Assembly (NCBI GenBank): GCA_051891435.1
Contig: JBJFFE010000011.1
Location: 1-20,327 of the forward strand
Source of the DNA: UMGS1933 sp051891435
GTDB taxonomy: Bacteria; Bacillota; Clostridia; TANB77; CAG-508
Direction of reading: 5' to 3'
DNA: 20,327 nucleotides
The stretch's first letter is position 1. Each line of letters begins with the position of its first letter. A program made the position numbers and the translations under genes. The notes under the pieces are model-generated. The model was not told the origin of the DNA, ran no database searches, and saw only the letters and a list, made by a program, of their open reading frames with translations. Shown here piece by piece: positions 15,264 to 20,327 of the stretch.

Positions 15264-16448
15264 TTATTTTCTCCTTTTGGCTATTCCTGTTTCTATTGCT
15301 TTGTCTGCTACTGCTTTTGCTACTGTTTTTGCTACTCTTTCATCTAAAGCTTTAGGTAAAATATATTCCTCATTTAGTTCTTCTTCTTTTACAAGTGATG
15401 ATAAACCATATGCTGCAGCAAGTTTCATTTCTTCTGTTATTTTACTTGCTCTTACATCTAATGCTCCTCTAAATAGACCTGGAAATGCCAGAACATTGTT
15501 TATTTGATTAGGATAGTCTGAACGTCCTGTTCCCATTATTCTTGCTCCTGCTTCTTTTCCTAGTTCATAAGTTATTTCTGGTTCTGGATTTGCCATTGCA
15601 AACACTATAGGGTCTTTTTTCATATTCTGTACCATTTCTTTTGTAAGTAGTTTTGGTGCAGATACTCCAACAAATACATCTGCCTCCTTTAGTGCCTCTG
15701 CCATGGTCATTCTTTTATTTTTGGAATTTGTAATTTCTGCTAATTCTTTAGTTAAAAAGTCATATTTATCAATATCCTCTTTTAAAACAATGCCATTAAT
15801 ATTAAAACCATATATTTCTTTTACCCCAAAATTTTTAAGCATTTTTATAATTGAACTTCCTGCTGCTCCTGTTCCACTAACTACAACTGTTATATCTTCT
15901 TTTTTCTTGCCTACAATTTTTAATGCATTCATTAAGGCTGCTGTTACAACAATTGCTGTTCCGTGTTGGTCGTCATGAAATACTGGTATATCAAGTTCAT
16001 CAATTAATGTTCTTTCTATTTCTACACATCGTGGAGCTGAAATATCCTCTAAATTTATTCCTCCATATGTTGGAGCAATAGCTTTTACTATATTTATTAT
16101 TTCTTTTGGGTCTTTTGTGTTTAAGCAAACTGGAACAGCATCTATATTACCAAATTTTTTGAATAATATTGCCTTACCCTCCATTACTGGAAGTGCAGCT
16201 TCTGGTCCAATATCTCCAAGTCCCAATACTGCCGTTCCATCTGTTACTACTGCCACACTATTTTGCTTCCATGTATAATCATATACTTTAGATTTATCTT
16301 CTGCAATTTTTCTACATGGTTCTGCTACTCCTGGTGTGTATGCTAAAGATAAGTCTTTTGCACTTTTAAGTTCTTTTTTTAAACTAATTTCTAATTTTCC
16401 TTTTAAGTTTTTATGATATTCTAGTGCTTCTTCATAAATATTTTTCAT
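15264..16448 (-). CDS. NAD(P)-dependent malic enzyme
   Basis: Oxidative decarboxylation of malate to pyruvate and CO2. The 394 residues give the short bacterial malic enzyme: an N-terminal catalytic domain with SLAYTPGVAEPC and VVTDGTAVLGLGDIGPEAALPVMEGKA, then the metal-binding DLEDISAPRC-like stretch (NLEDISAPRC) and FHDDQHGTA. The Rossmann domain follows, with GTGAAG and ANPEPEI...GTGRSDYPNQINN. The residue after the second strand is Asn (YGFNINGIV), where many have Asp; cofactor choice is left open. The frame opens at a TTG four codons earlier, but those codons (GAG GGA) are the ribosome site GGAGGGA, so ATG 16446-16448 is the start. Acts next to fumarase, together converting fumarate to pyruvate via malate. 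Confidence 0.94.
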   Translation of the reverse strand: MKNIYEEALEYHKNLKGKLEISLKKELKSAKDLSLAYTPGVAEPCRKIAEDKSKVYDYTWKQNSVAVVTDGTAVLGLGDIGPEAALPVMEGKAILFKKFGNIDAVPVCLNTKDPKEIINIVKAIAPTYGGINLEDISAPRCVEIERTLIDELDIPVFHDDQHGTAIVVTAALMNALKIVGKKKEDITVVVSGTGAAGSSIIKMLKNFGVKEIYGFNINGIVLKEDIDKYDFLTKELAEITNSKNKRMTMAEALKEADVFVGVSAPKLLTKEMVQNMKKDPIVFAMANPEPEITYELGKEAGARIMGTGRSDYPNQINNVLAFPGLFRGALDVRASKITEEMKLAAAYGLSSLVKEEELNEEYILPKALDERVAKTVAKAVADKAIETGIAKRRK

Positions 16449-16476
16449 TTTTCCCTCCAAAGTTTTATAAATTTTT

Positions 16477-16938
16477 TTAATAAATTACTCCTGCATTTTT
16501 CTTATACTCTTCAAAGGTTTTTATGCATTCTTCTCTGTCCATTTGTTTTAAGTTAATTAATGTTTTGTCTTTTCCTTTTATAAAATCATAAATAGCTTCA
16601 TCTCTAAACCCAATTTCTGCTGCATCTTCTTTGGTACAACCATAATATACTTCTTTTATGTTTGCCCATATTATTGCAGATAGACACATTGGGCAAGGTT
16701 CACAAGAGGTATATAATACATAATCTGATAAATCATATGTGTTTAACTCTTCACATGCTCTTCTTATTGCTGTTATTTCTGCATGTGCTGTTGGGTCTTT
16801 TGATGATAAAACTTGGTTGTTTCCTGTTGCTATAATTTTTCCTTGTTTGTCTACAATTACGGCTCCAAATGGGCCACCTTCTCCGTTTTGTGAACCTTTA
16901 TCTGCATATTCTTTGGCTATTTTCATATATTTATTCAT
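16477..16938 (-). CDS. guaD: Guanine deaminase (cytidine deaminase fold)
   Basis: Zinc hydrolase of the CDA superfamily, 153 residues, closest in pattern to Bacillus subtilis GuaD (~156 aa), which deaminates guanine to xanthine. Zinc site: His52 in DPTAHAEITAIR with proton-shuttle Glu54, and Cys82/Cys85 in TSCEPCPMC. GGPFGAVIV (21-29) and the FRDEAIYDFI region near the C-terminus are also GuaD-like. TadA, the tRNA deaminase, usually shows a LEPCxMC-type motif, so TadA is less likely despite mnmA next door. The start ATG overlaps the mnmA stop (ATGA), with GGGGGAGG inside mnmA. It feeds purine salvage, thematically near purA/purB. Confidence 0.86.
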   Translation of the reverse strand: MNKYMKIAKEYADKGSQNGEGGPFGAVIVDKQGKIIATGNNQVLSSKDPTAHAEITAIRRACEELNTYDLSDYVLYTSCEPCPMCLSAIIWANIKEVYYGCTKEDAAEIGFRDEAIYDFIKGKDKTLINLKQMDREECIKTFEEYKKNAGVIY

Positions 16939-18002
16939 ATTATTTTTCCTCCCCCTAGAACTATATCACTTATATAAAATACTATTGATTGCCCTGGTGT
17001 TATTGCTCTTTGTGGTTCTTCAAATTCTATTCTTATTTTACCTTCTTCTATTGGATAAATAGTTGCTTTTGCTTCTTTTGCTGAATATCTTATTTTCGCC
17101 ATTACTTGCATTGGCTTAGTTATTTCGTCTATTAATATTAGATTTATTTCATTTGCTACTGTTTCTTTTGAGAATATTTTTTTTTCTTCTCCTACTATTA
17201 GTTCGTTTTTTTCTATATTAAAGCCTTTAACAAATAGTGGAACAGGGTTTGCTATTCCAAGACCTTTTCTTTGACCTATTGTATATCTATAAAGTCCTGA
17301 ATGCTTTCCTAAGACTTTTCCACTTTCAGTTACAATATTGCCTGGTTTTTCTTTTAAATTAGAATTTTCTTCTAAGAATTTTTTGTAATCTCCATCAGGT
17401 ATGAAACATATATCTTCACTATCTGGTTTTTTCGCTACTAATAAGTTATGTTCTTCAGCAATTTTTCTTATCTCATCTTTGCTTTTAAAATTACCTAATG
17501 GGAATAAAATTTTTCCAGCTAGTTCTTTTGGTAAATTATATAAAACATAACTTTGGTCTTTATTTCCTGCATTTGATTTTTTAAGTACATACCTTTTATA
17601 TTCTGGGCTGTATTCAGTTTTTGCATAATGACCTGTTGCTATGTAGTCACAATTTAGTTTTTTAGCCATTTCGTACATTGCACCAAATTTTAAATATTTG
17701 TTGCATTCAATACATGGGTTAGGAGTTCTGCATTTCTTATACTCAGATATAAAATCTTGTATTACACATTTATTAAATTCTTCTTGAAAATTTAACACAT
17801 AATGTGGAATATCTAAGGCATCACATACTCTTTTTGCATCTATTGTAGAGTTCATGTTACAACATCCACCTTCGATATATTCATCATCACTTTCCCATAG
17901 TTTCATTGTTGCACCAATTACTTCATATCCTGCTTCTTTTAATAAAATAGCGGCGACACTACTATCTACGCCTCCGCTCATACCTAATAAAACTCGTTTC
18001 AT
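16935..18002 (-). CDS. mnmA: tRNA-specific 2-thiouridylase
   Basis: ATP-dependent thiolation of U34 in Lys, Glu and Gln tRNAs, using sulfur passed from a cysteine desulfurase. The 355 residues comprise an N-type PP-loop domain with SGGVDSS (9-15). The catalytic pair is Cys97 (NPCIECNKYLKFG) and Cys199 (SEDICFIPDG). YIATGHYAK is at ~120-128, and the C-terminal beta-barrels start near GQRKGLG. The open frame extends ten codons upstream (MIFIKSKGKY), but the ATG at 18000-18002 begins the canonical MKRVLLGMSGG and has GAAGGGA upstream. Third enzyme gene after nifS and nifU, fitting sulfur supply by NifS. Confidence 0.95.
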   Translation of the reverse strand: MKRVLLGMSGGVDSSVAAILLKEAGYEVIGATMKLWESDDEYIEGGCCNMNSTIDAKRVCDALDIPHYVLNFQEEFNKCVIQDFISEYKKCRTPNPCIECNKYLKFGAMYEMAKKLNCDYIATGHYAKTEYSPEYKRYVLKKSNAGNKDQSYVLYNLPKELAGKILFPLGNFKSKDEIRKIAEEHNLLVAKKPDSEDICFIPDGDYKKFLEENSNLKEKPGNIVTESGKVLGKHSGLYRYTIGQRKGLGIANPVPLFVKGFNIEKNELIVGEEKKIFSKETVANEINLILIDEITKPMQVMAKIRYSAKEAKATIYPIEEGKIRIEFEEPQRAITPGQSIVFYISDIVLGGGKII

Positions 18003-18036
18003 ATATTTTCCCTTCGATTTTATAAATATCATTTTA

Positions 18037-18058
18037 GGAACGACGAGAGTGTCGTTCC
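18037..18058. other. Intergenic hairpin between nifU and mnmA
   Basis: Perfect 8-bp stem GGAACGAC (18037-18044) / GTCGTTCC (18051-18058) with loop GAGAGT. On the minus strand no T-tract follows (CTAAAATG), so complete termination is unlikely. It could stabilise or attenuate the transcript, or be a dispersed GC-rich repeat like those at 3827-3846 and 13583-13614. Confidence 0.5.
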
Positions 18059-18068
18059 CTCCAATTAA

Positions 18069-18527
18069 TTATTCTGGTTGTACATCATGGCAGTGTGCAC
18101 ATCCGCCATTATTTTTTAAACCACAAATTTCTATTATCTCTTCTTCTGTTTTTTCTCCTTGTTTTCTATAATAATCTGCTATTGCATTTCTTATTGCCTC
18201 TTCTGCTAGAACTGAGCAATGTAACTTAACTGGTGGTAGTCCTCCTAATTCATTTACAACATCTTTGTTGCTTAATTTTAATGCTTCTTCTATTGTTTTT
18301 CCTTTGATCATTTCTGTAGATATACTACTTGTTGCTATTGCTGCTCCACATCCAAAAGTTTTAAATTTTACATCTACAATTATATTATTTTCTATTTTTA
18401 AGTACATTTTCATTATATCTCCGCAAACTGGATTTCCTACTTCTCCTACTCCTGATGCATCTTCTATTGATCCAACATTTCTTGGATTACTATAGTGTTC
18501 TATTACTTTATCATTATACATTTCCAT
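18069..18527 (-). CDS. nifU: IscU/NifU-type Fe-S cluster scaffold
   Basis: Scaffold on which [2Fe-2S] or [4Fe-4S] clusters are built from NifS-derived sulfur. The 152 residues form one U-type domain with the three ligand cysteines: Cys35 (GNPVCGD, with Asp37), Cys60 (FGCGAAIA) and Cys104 (LHCSVLAEEAI). LPPVK precedes the third Cys. Beyond the usual ~125-residue domain is a short tail with Cys135, Cys143 and Cys146 (CGLKNNGGCAHC), not a full NifU C-terminal domain. The start codon shares its A with the nifS stop (TAATG), and GGAGG in the nifS 3' end is 9 nt upstream, so translation is coupled. Confidence 0.93.
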   Translation of the reverse strand: MEMYNDKVIEHYSNPRNVGSIEDASGVGEVGNPVCGDIMKMYLKIENNIIVDVKFKTFGCGAAIATSSISTEMIKGKTIEEALKLSNKDVVNELGGLPPVKLHCSVLAEEAIRNAIADYYRKQGEKTEEEIIEICGLKNNGGCAHCHDVQPE

Positions 18528-19705
18528 TATTTATTTCCTCCTTCAATAAACTCCTCCCATAATGGTGACATATTTCTTAATCTTGATACTATTTCCTCTA
18601 GATTATCTAGTAAGTAATCTACCTCTTCCTTGGTATTATATTTTCCTATTGTTATTCTTAAAGATCCGTGTGCAATTTCATGTGGTAATCCTATCGCTAA
18701 AAGTACGTGTGATGGATCAAGCGAGCCTGATGTACAAGCACTACCACTTGATGCACATATTCCTTTTAAGTCTAAATTTAAAAGTAAACCTTCTCCTTCT
18801 ATAAATCTAAAAGATATATTACTATTTCCTGGTAATCTATTTTCCATATCTCCATTTATTTTTATATATGGTATTCTCTTTTTTACCTCTTCAACATAAT
18901 AGTCTCTTAATTCTTTTATTTTTTTATTATGTTCTTCTAAATTGCTGTATGCAACTTCTATTGCCTTTCCAAGTCCTACTATACCTGGAACATTTTCTGT
19001 TCCTGCTCTTTTATTCTTTTCTTGATGCCCTCCGTTTACAAATTTTTGGAATCTAACTCCTTTTTTTACATATAAAGCTCCTATTCCTTTAGGTCCATAA
19101 AATTTGTGTCCTGATAGAGACAAGCTATCTATATTCATTTCTTTTACATCTATTTTTACACTTCCAACTGCTTGTACTGCATCTGTATGGAAGATTATAT
19201 TATTTTCTTTTGCTATTTTTCCTATTTCTTTTATTGGTTCTATTGTACCAATTTCGTTGTTTGCAAACATAATTGTAATTAATGTTGTTGTTTCTTTTAT
19301 TGAATTTTTTAATTCTTCTAAATTAACAATTCCTTTTTCATCTACGCCAATGTATGAAACCTCAAATCCTTCTTTTTCTAGTTGTTTACATGTTTCTAAT
19401 ACTGCTGGATGTTCTATTTTAGATGTTATAATGTGATTTCCTTTTTGTTTATATGCATATGCTATACCTCTTATTGCAGTGTTATCGCTTTCACTTCCTC
19501 CTGCTGTGAAATATATCTCATTTGGTTCGGCATTTATTGCTTTTGCAACTTTTTCTCTTGCCTCCTCAACTGCTTTTCTATTTTCCCTTCCTATTTTATA
19601 TATTGAAGATGGATTTCCATAACTTTGGCTAAAATATGGTAGCATTTCTTTTAATACTTCATCATCTGTTCTTGTTGTTGCAGCATTATCAAAATAATTA
19701 TCCAT
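18527..19705 (-). CDS. nifS: Cysteine desulfurase
   Basis: PLP enzyme that takes sulfur from cysteine as a persulfide for Fe-S clusters and tRNA thiolation. The 392 residues match NifS/IscS. The N-terminus YFDNAATT is canonical. His99 (KIEHPAV) stacks on PLP, and Lys201 (SLSGHKFYGPKG) is the Schiff-base lysine. Cys324, in CASSGSACTSGSLDPSHV, is the persulfide cysteine on a long loop, marking the class I (NifS/IscS) group. Start ATG at 19703-19705 overlaps the regulator's 3' end by 8 nt, with GGAAG upstream. It precedes nifU and mnmA, its two likely sulfur clients. Confidence 0.95.
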   Translation of the reverse strand: MDNYFDNAATTRTDDEVLKEMLPYFSQSYGNPSSIYKIGRENRKAVEEAREKVAKAINAEPNEIYFTAGGSESDNTAIRGIAYAYKQKGNHIITSKIEHPAVLETCKQLEKEGFEVSYIGVDEKGIVNLEELKNSIKETTTLITIMFANNEIGTIEPIKEIGKIAKENNIIFHTDAVQAVGSVKIDVKEMNIDSLSLSGHKFYGPKGIGALYVKKGVRFQKFVNGGHQEKNKRAGTENVPGIVGLGKAIEVAYSNLEEHNKKIKELRDYYVEEVKKRIPYIKINGDMENRLPGNSNISFRFIEGEGLLLNLDLKGICASSGSACTSGSLDPSHVLLAIGLPHEIAHGSLRITIGKYNTKEEVDYLLDNLEEIVSRLRNMSPLWEEFIEGGNK

Positions 19706-20156
19706 TTATATTCTTCCTTTCCCTTCTTAGACATTTTAAACATCTTTCATTGTTTATATTGTACCCACACTCTAAACTAGGTAGTCCTAATGTTTCGTTT
19801 GTGTATTTTGCTAATTTATTTATAGTTTCATCTTTTAGTGTTGCTTTTATTTTATTTGCCTCATGTTCAGCCTCTGCTTTTTCCATTTTTAATATTTCTG
19901 TAAAAAACAAGCAAACAATATCATAAGCCTCTAAAACTTTTTCAGCCGCATTTTTACCTGTGTTAGTTAATGTTATTGGTCCATACACTTCATAATTGAT
20001 TAGTTTTTCCTCTTTTAATGAATTTATAGCATAATTAACTGTAGGTTTTGTTTTATTTAGCTTATTTGCAATATCTGTAACACGCACTTCTTTTTCAGAT
20101 TTTTCTAATAAATAAATAGTTTTTAAATATTCTTTTTGAACATTAGTTAATTTCAT
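19698..20156 (-). CDS. DtxR/MntR-fold transcriptional regulator with C-terminal Cys cluster
   Basis: 152 residues. The N-terminal winged helix (~1-70; VQKEYLKTIYLL, VTDIANKLNKTKPTVNYAINSLKEEKLI, GPITLTNTGK) and the following helical dimerisation segment (~71-125; ETINKLAKYTNETLGLP) match the DtxR/MntR family. In a by-eye alignment most canonical metal ligands are missing: the H79/E83 pair reads Tyr/Cys82, and the C102-E105-H106 set reads Asn-Lys-Ala. Instead the tail has Cys130, Cys139 and Cys142 (ECGYNINNERCLKC) before a basic end. No SH3-like domain is present. It overlaps nifS and heads the cluster, so regulation of Fe-S/sulfur genes is likely. A MarR-like label is possible but fits less well. 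Sensing of an Fe-S cluster or zinc by the cysteines is inference. Confidence 0.75.
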   Translation of the reverse strand: MKLTNVQKEYLKTIYLLEKSEKEVRVTDIANKLNKTKPTVNYAINSLKEEKLINYEVYGPITLTNTGKNAAEKVLEAYDIVCLFFTEILKMEKAEAEHEANKIKATLKDETINKLAKYTNETLGLPSLECGYNINNERCLKCLRRERKNING

Positions 20157-20166
20157 TTTTCCTCCA

Positions 20167-20194
20167 TATAATGTTAGAGTACTCTAACATTATA
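20167..20194. promoter_or_regulatory. 28-bp perfect palindromic operator
   Basis: The 20-bp core ATGTTAGAGTACTCTAACAT (20171-20190) extends by TATA on each side to a perfect 28-bp palindrome. It includes the -10 box of the regulator's promoter and ends 10 nt before the start codon. TTAG...CTAA half-sites recall DtxR-family operators. Autoregulation by the adjacent regulator is the simplest reading. Confidence 0.8.
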
Positions 20195-20216
20195 CTCTTT
20201 TTATAGGAAATGTCAA
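20189..20216 (-). promoter_or_regulatory. Sigma-A promoter of the regulator-nifS-nifU cluster
   Basis: On the minus strand a perfect TTGACA (20211-20216) and a perfect TATAAT (20189-20194) are 16 nt apart. The -10 lies inside the palindromic operator, so bound regulator would block polymerase. The expected leader is only about 25 nt and is followed by GGAGG before the ATG. Confidence 0.82.
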
Positions 20217-20258
20217 GTAAAATTCGAGATTTTAATATATTACTTTGAATAAGGTTGA

Positions 20259-20327
20259 AATTTGTATGAGTGTTTTTAATAATCCGCTCCCAGGGTGTTA
20301 TATATTTTAAATCGCTCATTGCTTCCC
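20259..20327 (+). repeat. GC-rich palindromic module A, copy 3 (cut by window edge)
   Basis: Matches the left part of the copies at 836 and 12191, including TTTTTAATAATCCGCTCCCAG and GGGTGTTATATATTTTAAA (20293-20311). It ends at the start of the core (TTGCTTCCC). Upstream ATAAGGTTGAAATTTGTATG (20249-20268) resembles a decayed terminal repeat. Same orientation as the other two copies. Confidence 0.7.

Noticed and set aside
16449..16460. TTG start four codons upstream for malic enzyme
   Set aside because: Those codons are the ribosome site GGAGGGA for the ATG at 16446-16448.
16477..16938. TadA tRNA adenosine deaminase, suggested by the mnmA neighbour
   Set aside because: TSCEPCPMC and DPTAHAEITAIR match guanine deaminase patterns better than TadA's LEPCxMC type.
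18003..18032. Upstream extension of mnmA (ten extra codons)
   Set aside because: The downstream ATG starts the canonical MKRVLLGMSGG and has its own GAAGGGA; the extension runs toward the intergenic hairpin.

Overview
The window reads as chromosome of a low-GC, anaerobic Firmicute of the class Clostridia, probably an uncultured gut-type lineage. The grounds are the strong A+T bias, AGGAGG-type ribosome sites, rubrerythrin, two-subunit class I fumarase, a NifS/NifU pair, and a cohesin/dockerin pair. The genus cannot be fixed from the sequence alone. No rRNA, tRNA or CRISPR array was seen.

Layout. 1-98: right-hand remnant of a repeat element. 109-834 (+): CmpB/type-IV 'putative ABC transporter' membrane protein. 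836-1197: mosaic of GC-rich palindromic repeats filling the gap between convergent genes. 1195-4398 (-): acyl-ACP thioesterase, deoC, a cation diffusion facilitator with a manganese-type site, and rubrerythrin. 4399-4593: divergent promoter region. 4594-7418 (+): purA and purB, separated by a 180-bp imperfect palindrome. 7425-7452: bidirectional terminator. 7454-11957 (-): a membrane-anchored cohesin protein and a large secreted GLUG/Ig-like/Cys-repeat protein ending in a dockerin. 12181-13654: a repeat island, namely a 429-bp element with terminal inverted repeats, a frameshifted Rpn-family (PD-(D/E)XK) gene, and a 110-bp MITE-like element with the same termini. 13856-20156 (-): a compact eight-gene cluster (regulator, nifS, nifU, mnmA, guaD, malic enzyme, fumarase alpha, fumarase beta). 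A third copy of the GC-rich repeat runs off the right edge.

How the genes fit together. NifS and NifU supply sulfur and Fe-S clusters. MnmA uses NifS-derived sulfur for tRNA 2-thiouridine, and the two-subunit fumarase is an Fe-S enzyme. PurB releases fumarate, which fumarase and malic enzyme could convert to malate and then pyruvate. The first gene of the cluster is a DtxR-fold regulator that has apparently lost the usual DtxR/MntR metal ligands and carries a C-terminal cysteine cluster. Its own promoter contains a perfect 28-bp palindrome overlapping the -10 box. The cohesin and dockerin genes next to each other suggest that the large protein docks on the cell surface.

Most notable candidates: (1) the DtxR-like, cysteine-bearing regulator and its operator; (2) a family of modular palindromic repeats bounded by ATAAATTGTAATTTGT-type inverted repeats, whose GC-rich core is nearly invariant between copies apart from its hairpin loop; (3) the cohesin-dockerin surface pair.
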